DNA of 64,000 nt from an uncultured Schlesneria sp. (GTDB lineage Bacteria > Planctomycetota > Planctomycetia > Planctomycetales > Planctomycetaceae). Shown piece after piece: positions 43,191 through 53,290 of the stretch. Under the pieces are notes generated by a model that was given only the letters and a program-made list of their open reading frames with translations, had not been told where the DNA came from and did not search any database. A program made the translations under genes and the position numbers. The stretch lies in contig CAIULL010000070.1 in NCBI GenBank assembly GCA_903899985.1, positions 1 through 64,000 on the forward strand, read 5' to 3'. The number at the start of each line of letters is the position of its first letter. Within the stretch, counting starts at the first letter, position 1.

Positions 43191-45614
43191 TTACCATGCC
43201 TGTTCGGCGTCACCCTTTTCATTGACGATCCAGGGGGTCCAACATAATACGAACTTATTGACAGTGATGTCTGTTTTCTTTGGCGAAATGTTGGTTTCAT
43301 CCAGTTTCAAGTTTTCGGCGGCAGCGCCTTCCAGCAGTGCCGTCGCTTCGTCCTGGAATTGTTGATCCAGTTTTTCCATTCGAGCCGTAATCGCTTCGAC
43401 GGATTCTTCGGCCATGGCCACGTCCTGCTTTTGGGCACCTAAGCGCCCCGCAGTACGAGCTCCCGTAGCGATTTTTCCCATGTTCGCAGCCGACGTCAGC
43501 TTGCGCCCGAATACGGCACCAAGAATTGAGGTGACGACGGTCACGCCTGCCTGCATGGATTGATTTTTGGCCTCCAGCTTTTCCTTCTCAACCTTCTGCA
43601 TTGCTTTTCGCAGTTGTTCCTGAACGGTCGTCATTTTCGGCGCGTATTTGCTGCGAAGTTTTTCAACCGCAAGATCGCGTTCTTCTTTCATGCGATGAGC
43701 GATTCTTGCACGGAAGTCGCCTTCCGTCTCTCCTGGCTGGGATGTTTCCTTCAGTTCAGCAAACTTCCATAACGACAGTTTTTGATTCTTGTAGATGTAA
43801 TCTTTCAGAGCGGATTGCAGTTCCGTAAAGGTCTTTGTCCGATTCAATTCGGTGGGAAGCGGTGCAAAGCCTCCTTCTTTGTCCGGGTGTTCCTGTTGTT
43901 CAGGTTCTTCTTCGACTTCGATCGTCGCGTCGTCGAACATTGTCGGCGAGACCTTATCGACTGCCGAAATGAAGACTGTCATATCCTGCTGAGTGTCGAT
44001 TCCCGCTGAAGCCTGCGCAAAGCGGACTCGAACAGAAGCAAGTAACCCCGGTCGGTACAAAAGTTTTGCATCCCCCAGCAAACTTGTCTGGCGGACAATG
44101 AATGTTTCGTTGATGTCTGGCGGGACAACCGGATGGCTGCCCCCTGCTGCATTTTTCCCAAGCGAAGCCATCGCCGGGCCTTCGTTCGCCGGCATATCGC
44201 TCTTCTTTCTGGCCATCAACGTGGCGATCTGATCCCGATCAATCGGCCCTCGCAGGAATGACAATGCCCAGCGGCTTTGGAATACGACGGGATGATCATC
44301 ATGAACGTTGTTCATCAGGAAGACGCGATTGCCGAGTCCTGCCAGGATCTTCTCCATTTTCCCACGATCAAAGTGAGCACCTGCCGCTGCAGAAGCCCCT
44401 TCGAGACCTTCGAGAACGCGAGCTTTGTCCCGTTCCGTCTGTAATCGGCCAAGGAACCAGGTTCCGGCGTTCGAAAGACCTTTGTAGTCCAGGTCGACGG
44501 GGTTCTGAGTCGCGAGGACAACTCCGAGTCCGAATGCACGTGCCTGCTTCAGCAATCGCAGCATCGGGGTTTTCGACGGCGGATTTGCCGATGGCGGGAA
44601 GTAGCCGAAGATCTCGTCCATATAGAGGATTGCCCGCAGGCTCGACGTCCCGGACTGAGACCTCATCCACGCGACCATCTCGTTGAGCAGGATTGTGACG
44701 AAGAACATTCGCTCGCTGTCGCTGAGGTGAGCAATCGAGATGATTGTCAGCCGGGGCTTTCCTTCGGGCGTATACAGCAATCGCTGGATGTCGAGCGATT
44801 CCCCTTCCAGCCAGGCCTGGAAACCTGGCGAAGCCATCAGATTGTTCAATTTCATCGCGAACGAGAAACGCTCTTTGGAAGGATAGAAGCTTTCGACATC
44901 CATCACACCGACTTTGGAAAAGTTTGGCTTTTGAATCAGTCGGATCAATCCCGCCAGATCGACATCTTTTCCGTCTCGCCACGACCGGTCGAGAATGGTT
45001 GAGAGCAGGATGTGTTCTTTACTTTGCAGCGGATCGGCGTCGATTCCGAGTAATGCGAGCAGCCCCGACGCGGCTGAACCGATTCGTTCACGCATCGCTT
45101 CAGTATCATTCAGAATCTTTTCATTGGGGACGGAAAACGATTTCATCACGGTCAGCGGCAGTCCGGCATTGCTGGCGGGTGTATAGATCGAGATGTCGAC
45201 GGCGTCGCGAAATCGTTTGATCCGTTCTGGTGGCTGACCCCACGCGGCGAGTCCGTCTTTCCAGACCTTGGCCATCTTTTTTGCGTAGTCATCGGGACTG
45301 AGACCCGCGCGAGTGGCATCGGCAGGATCGATCCAGGGACGGAAATTCTCGGGCAGCAGATCAGGAAAAGCGAGCAGCAGATTTCCCAGGTCACCTTTGG
45401 GGTCGATACAGATGGCGGGGATACCATCGATCGCGGCTTCTTCCAGCAGCGACAGGCACAGGCCGGTTTTACCGCTTCCCGTCATCCCCACGCAGACGGC
45501 ATGGGTTGTCAGATCTTTGGCGTCGTACAACAACAGGTCATCCTGGACCTTTCGCGTTTCCATGTCATAGGACTTACCAAGGTAGAACACCCCCAGCTTT
45601 TCATAGTCTTGCAT
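43191..45614 (-). CDS. HerA/FtsK-type ATPase (DUF853-like)
   Basis: An 807-residue ATPase of the HerA/FtsK group. Walker A is VGMTGSGKT at residues 42-50; a Walker B-like AILYMDEIFGYFP appears near residue 350, and LATQNPVDLDYKGLSNAG follows. The middle contains an ATPase with P-loop and sensor motifs; the C-terminal third (KEERDLAVEKLRSKYAPKMT) is a long, charged coiled coil. DNA translocases and conjugation-like motors share this core. The start is the ATG at 45614 with AAAGGA upstream. Its partners are unknown. The last residues contain a Cys/Trp-rich end (FVLCWTPWIVNEKGDAEQAW). Confidence 0.82.
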   Translation of the reverse strand: MQDYEKLGVFYLGKSYDMETRKVQDDLLLYDAKDLTTHAVCVGMTGSGKTGLCLSLLEEAAIDGIPAICIDPKGDLGNLLLAFPDLLPENFRPWIDPADATRAGLSPDDYAKKMAKVWKDGLAAWGQPPERIKRFRDAVDISIYTPASNAGLPLTVMKSFSVPNEKILNDTEAMRERIGSAASGLLALLGIDADPLQSKEHILLSTILDRSWRDGKDVDLAGLIRLIQKPNFSKVGVMDVESFYPSKERFSFAMKLNNLMASPGFQAWLEGESLDIQRLLYTPEGKPRLTIISIAHLSDSERMFFVTILLNEMVAWMRSQSGTSSLRAILYMDEIFGYFPPSANPPSKTPMLRLLKQARAFGLGVVLATQNPVDLDYKGLSNAGTWFLGRLQTERDKARVLEGLEGASAAAGAHFDRGKMEKILAGLGNRVFLMNNVHDDHPVVFQSRWALSFLRGPIDRDQIATLMARKKSDMPANEGPAMASLGKNAAGGSHPVVPPDINETFIVRQTSLLGDAKLLYRPGLLASVRVRFAQASAGIDTQQDMTVFISAVDKVSPTMFDDATIEVEEEPEQQEHPDKEGGFAPLPTELNRTKTFTELQSALKDYIYKNQKLSLWKFAELKETSQPGETEGDFRARIAHRMKEERDLAVEKLRSKYAPKMTTVQEQLRKAMQKVEKEKLEAKNQSMQAGVTVVTSILGAVFGRKLTSAANMGKIATGARTAGRLGAQKQDVAMAEESVEAITARMEKLDQQFQDEATALLEGAAAENLKLDETNISPKKTDITVNKFVLCWTPWIVNEKGDAEQAW

Positions 45615-45880
45615 CGTCAGTCCTTTTTGCGATTTTTTTTCGACCGTGGCATGTTGAAGCAAGCCTTGTTGCCACCGTTTACGTTCTCAGAAATGTCAGG
45701 GAAAGTTTTTCCAAGTCGATCAAACCAGGTGTCTGAAATAGAGTCCAGATTTCTCTTCTTCGCCAGCGACAAGACTATAGGCCAAGTCCAAGCCAACGAA
45801 AAGCGCTACGTTCCCTGAAGTGCAACGCAAGACTTTGCTAAGATGCTGCGATTCTCAATCCCGATTTTGAAAGAGATGAC

Positions 45881-46726
45881 ATGCGAATTGCCGTCGTACA
45901 GATGGACGTGAAGTTGGCCGACGTCGCTGGCAACCTGGCTCGAATGATTTCGAAGACTCGCGAGACTCGGGCTGCAGGAGCTGAACTGACGATTTTTCCT
46001 GAATGTGCGTTGACTGGCTATTGTTTTACGAGCCTCGATGAATCCCGCCCCTTCGCCGAAACCATACCGGGTCCCTCGGTGGATACGATGGCCTCGCTCT
46101 GCAAGGAATTGGGTGGGTTCGTCGTGTTCGGATTGCTGGAGCAGGATGCAGGCCGGATTTTTAATGCATTGGCTCTTGTGGGACCAGAAGGACTGGTCGC
46201 GTCGTACCGGAAGATTCATCTCCCTTATCTGGGGATCGACATGTACACCGACTTCGGTGATCGACCGTTCGCGGTACATGAAATCAACGGAGTGAAAATC
46301 GGGATGAATATCTGTTACGACGGTGGGTTTCCCGAATCGGGCCGTATTCTGGCGCTGGAAGGTGCCGATTTGATCGTCTTGCCCACGAACTGGCCGCCGG
46401 GCGCCGAATCCGCCGCCGACTTCGCGATCAATACGAGAGCGATGGAGAACACGGTCTATTATGCCGCAGCCGATCGAGTCGGCGTGGAACGGGGGGTTCC
46501 GTTTATTGGTAAAAGCAAGATCTGTGATCCGCTGGGGAAGACACTCGCCTTCGCCGATCATACAGACGAAGCCGTTCTTTACGCGGACATTGATGTGGCA
46601 CGTGCGCGAAACAAGCATTTAATCCGTAAGGCGGGCGTGAACGAAGTCAACCGGATCGCCGATCGCCGTCCCGAGATGTACGGCAAGCTTGTCGAGCCTC
46701 ATTCGTTGAAACGGCCAGGACGCTAA
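45881..46726 (+). CDS. Carbon-nitrogen hydrolase (nitrilase superfamily)
   Basis: A 281-residue amidase with the Glu-Lys-Cys triad: Glu41 (IFPECALTGY), Lys111 (YRKIHLPY) and Cys145 (NICYDGGFPESGR). The family splits non-peptide C-N bonds such as omega-amides or carbamoyl groups. The exact substrate is not readable. The next gene starts one base after the stop (after TAA, then G, then ATG), so both are co-transcribed. Confidence 0.9.
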   Translation: MRIAVVQMDVKLADVAGNLARMISKTRETRAAGAELTIFPECALTGYCFTSLDESRPFAETIPGPSVDTMASLCKELGGFVVFGLLEQDAGRIFNALALVGPEGLVASYRKIHLPYLGIDMYTDFGDRPFAVHEINGVKIGMNICYDGGFPESGRILALEGADLIVLPTNWPPGAESAADFAINTRAMENTVYYAAADRVGVERGVPFIGKSKICDPLGKTLAFADHTDEAVLYADIDVARARNKHLIRKAGVNEVNRIADRRPEMYGKLVEPHSLKRPGR

Positions 46727-46727
46727 G

Positions 46728-47687
46728 ATGGTCATTGGAATCTGTCCCACAGTGGACTTTGCGTTCAAGTTGCTGTTCGGTAGTCCCGAACATACTCGGA
46801 TCACGATTCATTTTTTGAACGCGATCCTGGGTGCAGCGATTCGGATTACGGCGATTACAATCCGCAATCCGTTTTTGGGGAAAGAAACAGAAGAGGATAA
46901 GCTGTCGATTCTTGATATCGTGGCAACTGACGAGCACGGTCGAATCATCAATATTGAGATACAAACGACGGTTCCTGCGGGAATGCACCAGCGGCTCTGC
47001 TATTACGTTTCGTCTCTGTATTCGCGGCAGTTGACGGAGGGGGCTAAATACAGTTCGCTTAACGCTGCAATCAGCATTTGCGTCTTAACGAAGCCGATGT
47101 ACCCGGATGACTCGCGACTCCATTTGGATTTTCGGCTGCGAGAAGCATCGGGATTGTTATTGACGGATGATTTGCAAGTTCATCTTTTGCAGTTGTCAAA
47201 CCTGACTGCGACAGTGCAAAATGTATTCGAGGCCACTCCAATTGAGAAATGGGCCTGTTTTTTGTTGAACGCTGATAAGATGACACTGGACGATGTTCGA
47301 CGATTATTTCACGAAGTCGAGTTCAGCGAAGCAGCAGGAGTCCTGGACATGATTTCGAAGAATCCCGAGCAATTGCAGCAGTACGAAGCTCGGCTCAAAT
47401 TTCAAAGAGACGAAGCCGCACGCCTTGAAGGGGCAATCAGCGAAGGGATTAGACAAGGCCGTGCAGAAGGTCGCCAGGAAGGACTACAGGAAGGCATTGA
47501 GAAGGGCATTGAGAAAGGTATTGAGAAAGGTATTGAGAAGGGGACGTTGATTGGACGGATCACGCTCTTGCAAGAACTGTTAGGGATTCTCGAACCGACG
47601 GTACAAGAATTAACGAGCCTGGACGAAGCTCAACTATCGGAAATGGCCGAAGAACTGAAGCGTCGCTTGAGAACGCGCGGTGTTTAG
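46728..47687 (+). CDS. rpn: Rpn-family nuclease / PD-(D/E)XK transposase-like
   Basis: A 319-residue protein of the recombination-promoting nuclease group (Rpn/YhgA-like). The N-terminal PD-(D/E)XK core includes VDFAFKLLFG, LSILDIVATDEHGRIINIEIQ and RLCYYVSSLYSRQL. A linker of Gly/Glu/Lys repeats follows: four units of GIEK at residues about 256-271, which are four exact-length 12-base DNA repeats (47493-47540). It ends in a short helix. Rpn proteins are DNases with high copy-number turnover; many have this repeat. It lies directly behind the nitrilase gene. Its role is unclear, perhaps DNA repair or phage defence. Confidence 0.85.
   Translation: MVIGICPTVDFAFKLLFGSPEHTRITIHFLNAILGAAIRITAITIRNPFLGKETEEDKLSILDIVATDEHGRIINIEIQTTVPAGMHQRLCYYVSSLYSRQLTEGAKYSSLNAAISICVLTKPMYPDDSRLHLDFRLREASGLLLTDDLQVHLLQLSNLTATVQNVFEATPIEKWACFLLNADKMTLDDVRRLFHEVEFSEAAGVLDMISKNPEQLQQYEARLKFQRDEAARLEGAISEGIRQGRAEGRQEGLQEGIEKGIEKGIEKGIEKGTLIGRITLLQELLGILEPTVQELTSLDEAQLSEMAEELKRRLRTRGV
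47493..47540 (+). repeat. 12-bp tandem repeat (4 copies) in the rpn gene
   Basis: Four 12-base units encode Gly-Ile-Glu-Lys. They differ at GGC/GGT and AAG/AAA only. The number could vary by slippage without shifting the frame. Confidence 0.85.
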
Positions 47688-47704
47688 CGTCGAAGCAAAA
47701 TCGG

Positions 47705-49462
47705 CTAATTTTGAGTCTGCCGTAAAAATGCCAGGATGCGACCATCACGCAAAGTTGTCCTCACCGTTTCAACTCGATCCACGCTGTTCCAAGGCTCTGA
47801 CAGGTCAGCGAGTCGGCGATAGATCAGGATGAATTCCGGTGAATTCGGACCTGACTGGTATTCGACCGTTTTTATGCCATGTGCTCGTAAGAGCGGGGAC
47901 TGGCGTCGGTAATCGTCTGCCTGGAACTGATGCAGCGTTGGCGTCACCGCGACCGATGCTCCGTCTGGAACCTCTTTGACCAATTGCTTCAGCAGGCTTC
48001 GAGTGATTCCGACACCCCAGTAATCAACTTCGAATCGATTGTCACTCCCGTTACCGATCATGATCAGCCTGGCGATGCCGTTGTAATAACAGAGATGGCA
48101 AGGCGACATGGTGACGAGTGGATGGCCTGCCAGCAGAAGCAATCCTGAACAGGTGGCAATCGCAGTTGGCTGAGACGGAATTCGGTGTGACAGCCAGTGC
48201 CAGCAAACAACCCAGCCTCGACCGACGAACATCGCCCAAAGGGGGAAGCAGGTCAGGAAAAGCCGTTCACCGTCATAGACAGCAACGCCCGGTAGCGAGA
48301 AAACAACAAGTGGAAAAAGCATGCATGCCAATAGCAAGACATCGCGGCTATTTGCATTACCAATCACCGCTGCTTTGACTGAGGTCAACTGAGAAGTTTT
48401 TGGGTTCGTCAGTGCCCCGTTGCCGGTCCGTTGTTCTTCGCCGTTCGACTTGTCTGAATGACCAGCAAAGAGTTTGGTCCGATCAAACAAACCAATCAGG
48501 CCAAGTCCATGGAGAACAACAGGGACCGTCAATCCAAACATCACAAACGGATAATGCCAGGGGACGTTTTTGTCAGCATACTTGAGCCCGCAATACCAGA
48601 CCTGAATTGTGGCCCGAATTGTGGAGCGTCCAAGAAATTCCACCGTTTTTTGCAGGGGGGCAAACCACAGATACGGCCAACTGGCAAAAAAAACCAGATA
48701 GGCAGTCAGTCCCCAGACAATCAACGGTACAATCGCCTTCGTCCGCCAGCGCCAGCATGCCCAGGCAATCACAGGAATCGGAATTAAAACAGCCTGAATC
48801 TTAGTGAGCAGTGCCAGTCCCATCAGAACTCCAGTGAATACGGCGGCACGGCGCGTCGGTGGAACAGACCCGTTCCAACATGCCGCAACTGACAGTACTG
48901 CCGTTGTCCATGTGAGATTGGTGATTGTTTCAAGCGACGCAAGATGGGCATGCCCGTACACGCGAGGCATCAAGACAAGCGAAATGGCGGTGAGCACTCC
49001 CGTTGTTCGGCCCGACCACGAATTTGCCAGGCAACCGATTAGAAAGACAGTTAAGGCGAATGCGGTTGCTGATCCGGTTCGAGCACATGCGGTGACACAG
49101 TAACCTTCAGGGTCGAAGGGAGGTGCAAGCCACCACGTGAGATGGTGATGCACGCCCAGCCACCAGCGACCTAAAGGTGGGTGGTCAGGGTTATAGCCAT
49201 TCTCTTGACGATACGCTTCCTGAGATGTCGCTGGGATCAGGTTCAGCCATCCCAGAGCCTTCGCCTGCTCAACAAGGTAAACACCTTGCTCCACGTTAAA
49301 GATTTCGTCAACCGTCAATCCCGGTCCTTCAGGCATGAGGGGGTAACTTCCTGCAGGGTCAAGGCAACACACGATGCTGAAAAAACTGAGCAGCGCGACG
49401 ACAGCAATCGGCCAGATGCCCGGAGGACGAAGTGAATCAGTGAAGGGAGCGGCTGGGTTCAT
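47705..49462 (-). CDS. Membrane glycosyltransferase (ArnT/PMT-like)
   Basis: A 585-residue integral membrane protein with about ten hydrophobic segments. Early luminal-loop features of GT39/GT83-type enzymes are present: PLMPEGPGLTVDEIFN followed by ENGYNPDHPPLGRWWLG, with an Asp-Glu pair and DHPPLG as in dolichyl-phosphate-mannose and lipid-A sugar transferases. These enzymes use polyprenyl-phosphate sugars. Later segments (MPRVYGHAHLASLETITNLTW) are also typical. The acceptor is unknown. The start ATG at 49462 has only a weak ribosome site; a longer frame has no support. Confidence 0.78.
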   Translation of the reverse strand: MNPAAPFTDSLRPPGIWPIAVVALLSFFSIVCCLDPAGSYPLMPEGPGLTVDEIFNVEQGVYLVEQAKALGWLNLIPATSQEAYRQENGYNPDHPPLGRWWLGVHHHLTWWLAPPFDPEGYCVTACARTGSATAFALTVFLIGCLANSWSGRTTGVLTAISLVLMPRVYGHAHLASLETITNLTWTTAVLSVAACWNGSVPPTRRAAVFTGVLMGLALLTKIQAVLIPIPVIAWACWRWRTKAIVPLIVWGLTAYLVFFASWPYLWFAPLQKTVEFLGRSTIRATIQVWYCGLKYADKNVPWHYPFVMFGLTVPVVLHGLGLIGLFDRTKLFAGHSDKSNGEEQRTGNGALTNPKTSQLTSVKAAVIGNANSRDVLLLACMLFPLVVFSLPGVAVYDGERLFLTCFPLWAMFVGRGWVVCWHWLSHRIPSQPTAIATCSGLLLLAGHPLVTMSPCHLCYYNGIARLIMIGNGSDNRFEVDYWGVGITRSLLKQLVKEVPDGASVAVTPTLHQFQADDYRRQSPLLRAHGIKTVEYQSGPNSPEFILIYRRLADLSEPWNSVDRVETVRTTLRDGRILAFLRQTQN

Positions 49463-49716
49463 TAAACGGTTTTCAGCGAGCGAAATCAGGAGATCTGAAT
49501 GTTGCAGTCGATGTTCGCAGGTTACCAGTTTTTACACTCCGATTGATACGAGCGGCAACTTGAGTATGTCGTGGCTTCTCGGAACAGATGTCCCGAAAAC
49601 GTGCATGGACTTCATCGTTCATCGCGTTTCTCACATATTCCGATGTTTATGGATGGCCTTTTGTCTTGAGTTTTGTGACAATCGAGAGCTGGTGGCAATG
49701 TGATAGAAAGAACGCG

Positions 49717-52700
49717 ATGAAACGATTCTCGTGGCTCCTGCCATCTCTGATCATGATATTCTTGTTGAGCAATGCTTGCTCTCGTGCGGAAGAAGCTGCT
49801 GAGCGGGTTGATTATGCGGCGGAAATCAAGCCGTTGCTCAAATCACGGTGTTATGCCTGCCATGGTGGACTTAAGCAGGAAGCAGGTCTTCGTCTTGATA
49901 CGGGAAAGTTGATCCGAAAGGGAAGCGGCAACGGTCTCGTTGTACATCCGGGACAAGCTGAGGGCGTTCTGATTGAACGAATCCGATCCAGTGACCCTTC
50001 TCATCGAATGCCGCCAGAAGGTGAACCACTCTCTGTCGTGCAGATTGCACGAATCACCGCCTGGCTTCGGCAAGGGGCAGCTTCACCCGACGACGAACTT
50101 CCAGAACGCGACCCGCGACTTCACTGGGCGTTTCAGCCGCCGGTTCGTCCCTCGATCCCCACCGTTGCCAACGCTGGCTGGGTCAGAAACCCGATCGACG
50201 CGTTTATTGCGTTTGAGCATGAACGCCTGCAGTTGATCCCTCAGCAACCGGCTGCAAAACACGAGTGGTTGCGTCGAGTCACACTCGACCTGATTGGCCT
50301 TCCACCAAATCGACAGGAACTACACATGTTTCTGGCGGATGAATCGCCTGAAGCGACCGCGAAGGTCGTGGATCGACTTTTGAATTCTGCTCAGTATGGC
50401 GAGCGATGGGGACGGCATTGGATGGATGTCTGGCGGTATGCTGACTGGTACGGTCGTCGGTATGTCCCGGATGTCTGGAATAGTGCGCCCCAGATCTGGC
50501 GTTGGCGCGATTGGATCGTGAAGTCACTTAACGACGACAAAAGCTACGGACAGATGGTCGCCGAAATGCTGGCTGCCGACGAAATCTCACCTGAGGATGA
50601 CGACGCAGGTCATGCGACGGGATACCTGATTCGGAATTGGTACGCTTTAAATCCGAACGACTGGATGCGAAGCAACGTTGAGCATGTCGGGAAGGCTTTT
50701 CTCGGTTTGACGTTCAACTGTGCCCATTGCCACGATCATAAGTACGACCCAATCTCTCAAGATGACTATTTTCGATTTCGGGCGTTCTTCGAACCGATTT
50801 CCATTCGGCAGGAACGTGTTCCCGGTGAAGCTGATCCTGGGCCGTTTCAGGAATATCAATACTCAACACTTCGTAAAATCGTGCGACTGGGTGCGGTCCG
50901 AATTTTTGACAAGACACCAGATGCCTCGACATGGTTTTATACGGGTGGGGATGAGCGAAACCGAGTGGTTAATCGTGGACCAATCGCACCTGGCTTGCCC
51001 TCGGCGATCGGCAGGGAAACGCCCAAGATTGAACCCGTTCAGCTTCCTGCTCGCGCCTGGTATCCGGGGCTGAGGCCTTCGATTCATGAAACAATTCTCG
51101 CGGAACATCGAGCGACGATTTCTGCTGCGGAATCACAGCTTCCATCTGTGAATGTTGCGGTCGAAGCGGCACTTCCTGAATTACAGTCCAAGCTAACTTT
51201 GGCAGAAGCAGAATTTGAACAAGCTCGTCAAATTGGCGAGGAAGCGGGGCGATCCGGTGCACTTGCGGGTCGGCAATCGCTGCTTGTCGATTCCACAGCC
51301 GGACGTCGGTTAATCCAGCACCGATTGCAGAACGTCAAGTCACTGGGCGAACAGGCGACAATTCGTTTTCAGTTGCAAATTCTGAAGGATGCGCACGTCA
51401 ATTTTCAGTTGGCGAAAGACCACCTGAAAGGTCTGACGGCAGGTTACGTCGGATTTAAAAATGGACGGATCATTTCGTATCAGCCAGCCTCATTTACTGA
51501 GTTTGAAGTTGGCCAATACGACATGGCTGCGGGACAAAATCGGTTCGAAGTCGTTCTGGTACTCCAAACGAAAGATGATGTTTGCCAGTTGACGGTTCGT
51601 TCGATCTCGGACAAGAAAACTCTCGTGGAAAACGTGCCCGTTGCGAGAAACGGCTGGAACCCTGTGGGGGATGAAACCAAAGCGGTCACGTTCGATGTTC
51701 AGACTGGTGCGATTGCAGCCTTCGACGAATTGGAGTTGTTCGTCACTGAATCGAGCAGTCACGATGCGGGGCTGCCTGCGTCTCGTCTGGCCTATTTCGA
51801 TTTCGAGCTGCCGAATTATCGCGAGGGGGACGAGATTATTGGTGTTGATGGTTGGATCGGTTCGTCGTTCAGTATTGTCGGGGCGACATCCACGATATCC
51901 GGGACATTCGGGGATGAGACGCTGAGGCCCTGGTCGCAGAAACTGAAGATGGCTCGACGAGCGATTGATGTTCATGTTTTGAAGCAGAAGTCTCTTGAAG
52001 CGAAACGAACGGCTTCTCTTGCCCAACTCGAAAGTACGAATGCCCGGATCATGGCGGACCGGGTCAAGTATGGTGAGATACCCGGTCCTGACAAGAATGC
52101 GTTGATCCAGACGGCCAGTCAAAAATACCGCGAAGCAGCATGTCTGCTCGCCGAGTCCGAAGTCCTTGAGAAGGATCAGAAGCTTGCCGAAGCTGAACTG
52201 AAGCCACTCGATGACCCGAATCGAGCAAAAGAAGTCGAGGGGGCCAGTCAGAAGTTATCGAAGGCGAAAGTCGCCTTGGAGTCTGCTCGATCAGTATTGG
52301 CTGATCCAGCTCAATCTTCGAGCTATCCGGCATTCAGTCCGACATACCCCCCGACGAGTACGGGGCGCCGCCGCGCGTTGGCCGAATGGATCGCCAGCCG
52401 AAATAATCCGCTGACCGCTCGTGTCGCGGTAAACCATATCTGGATGCGACATTTTCATTCTGCACTCGTTGCCACCGTCTCCGACTTTGGACGAAATGGA
52501 GCGGCTCCGACTCACCCTGAATTACTCGACTGGTTAGCGGTCGAACTGATGGAATCGGGTTGGAGCATGAAGCATATCCACCGGTTAATCGTTTTCAGCA
52601 ATACCTACAGGATGTCGTCCAGTTCCAGTCGACCGGTAGATCCTTCGCCCAATGGTCCATTGGATGATGCGGTAACGAAAACCGCAAAGGAGCTTTCATC

Positions 52701-53280
52701 GGGCGCAATGGGAAATTCGTCACAGAATATCGATCCCGAAAATCGGTTTCTTTGGCGTATGAATCGTGGACGGATGGAAGCGGAGGTCGTGCGGGACAGC
52801 CTGTTGTCTTGCGCGGGGCGACTCGATCTGCAAATGGGAGGTCAAGAACTGGAAAATAGTCAGGCGCTGACCACTCGGCGCAGAACCCTTTACTATAGTT
52901 GCCAGCCGGAAATTGACGGCAAGAGTTCTTTTGGGATGTTGTTCGATGCTCCAGAACCAGCAGACTGCTATCGGCGTACTCGCAGTATTATCCCACAGCA
53001 AGCATTGGCCTTGACGAATAGCGATCTGGTTCATGAACTGAGCGCAGAATTGTCGACCAGTTTGTGGCAATCTCTTTCACCTGACCGTCAAGCGGAACCT
53101 TCTGCGTTTATCGTTGCGGCACACGAGCAGATTTTGGGGCGGGGACCAACAGTGTCGGAATTGGCATTGTGTACCGAGTTTCTCAGCACCACGAATGATC
53201 AAACCGCTGATACCGCACGCTTGCGTGAGAGTCTGGTCCGAGTTTTGTTGAATCACAACGATTTTCTGTCGATTCGCTGA
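49717..53280 (+). CDS. Planctomycete cytochrome-type DUF1549/DUF1553 protein
   Basis: An 1187-residue exported protein. The ATG at 49717 starts a signal peptide MKRFSWLLPSLIMIFLLSNACSRA. Residues about 25-120 are a planctomycete cytochrome domain (PSCyt1: CYACHGG then DTGKLIRKG). The following DUF1549 contains NPIDAFIAFEHERL and LTFNCAHCHDHKYDPIS (second CxxCH). A large middle part is beta-rich, with a coiled-coil-like segment, and the C-terminal DUF1553 has LAEWIASRNNPLTARVAVNHIWMRHF. This order is standard for these proteins, whose role is unsolved; haem binding is likely. It is followed by DUF1501 after 10 bases, its usual partner. Confidence 0.9.
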   Translation: MKRFSWLLPSLIMIFLLSNACSRAEEAAERVDYAAEIKPLLKSRCYACHGGLKQEAGLRLDTGKLIRKGSGNGLVVHPGQAEGVLIERIRSSDPSHRMPPEGEPLSVVQIARITAWLRQGAASPDDELPERDPRLHWAFQPPVRPSIPTVANAGWVRNPIDAFIAFEHERLQLIPQQPAAKHEWLRRVTLDLIGLPPNRQELHMFLADESPEATAKVVDRLLNSAQYGERWGRHWMDVWRYADWYGRRYVPDVWNSAPQIWRWRDWIVKSLNDDKSYGQMVAEMLAADEISPEDDDAGHATGYLIRNWYALNPNDWMRSNVEHVGKAFLGLTFNCAHCHDHKYDPISQDDYFRFRAFFEPISIRQERVPGEADPGPFQEYQYSTLRKIVRLGAVRIFDKTPDASTWFYTGGDERNRVVNRGPIAPGLPSAIGRETPKIEPVQLPARAWYPGLRPSIHETILAEHRATISAAESQLPSVNVAVEAALPELQSKLTLAEAEFEQARQIGEEAGRSGALAGRQSLLVDSTAGRRLIQHRLQNVKSLGEQATIRFQLQILKDAHVNFQLAKDHLKGLTAGYVGFKNGRIISYQPASFTEFEVGQYDMAAGQNRFEVVLVLQTKDDVCQLTVRSISDKKTLVENVPVARNGWNPVGDETKAVTFDVQTGAIAAFDELELFVTESSSHDAGLPASRLAYFDFELPNYREGDEIIGVDGWIGSSFSIVGATSTISGTFGDETLRPWSQKLKMARRAIDVHVLKQKSLEAKRTASLAQLESTNARIMADRVKYGEIPGPDKNALIQTASQKYREAACLLAESEVLEKDQKLAEAELKPLDDPNRAKEVEGASQKLSKAKVALESARSVLADPAQSSSYPAFSPTYPPTSTGRRRALAEWIASRNNPLTARVAVNHIWMRHFHSALVATVSDFGRNGAAPTHPELLDWLAVELMESGWSMKHIHRLIVFSNTYRMSSSSSRPVDPSPNGPLDDAVTKTAKELSSGAMGNSSQNIDPENRFLWRMNRGRMEAEVVRDSLLSCAGRLDLQMGGQELENSQALTTRRRTLYYSCQPEIDGKSSFGMLFDAPEPADCYRRTRSIIPQQALALTNSDLVHELSAELSTSLWQSLSPDRQAEPSAFIVAAHEQILGRGPTVSELALCTEFLSTTNDQTADTARLRESLVRVLLNHNDFLSIR

Positions 53281-53290
53281 GAGGTTTCCA

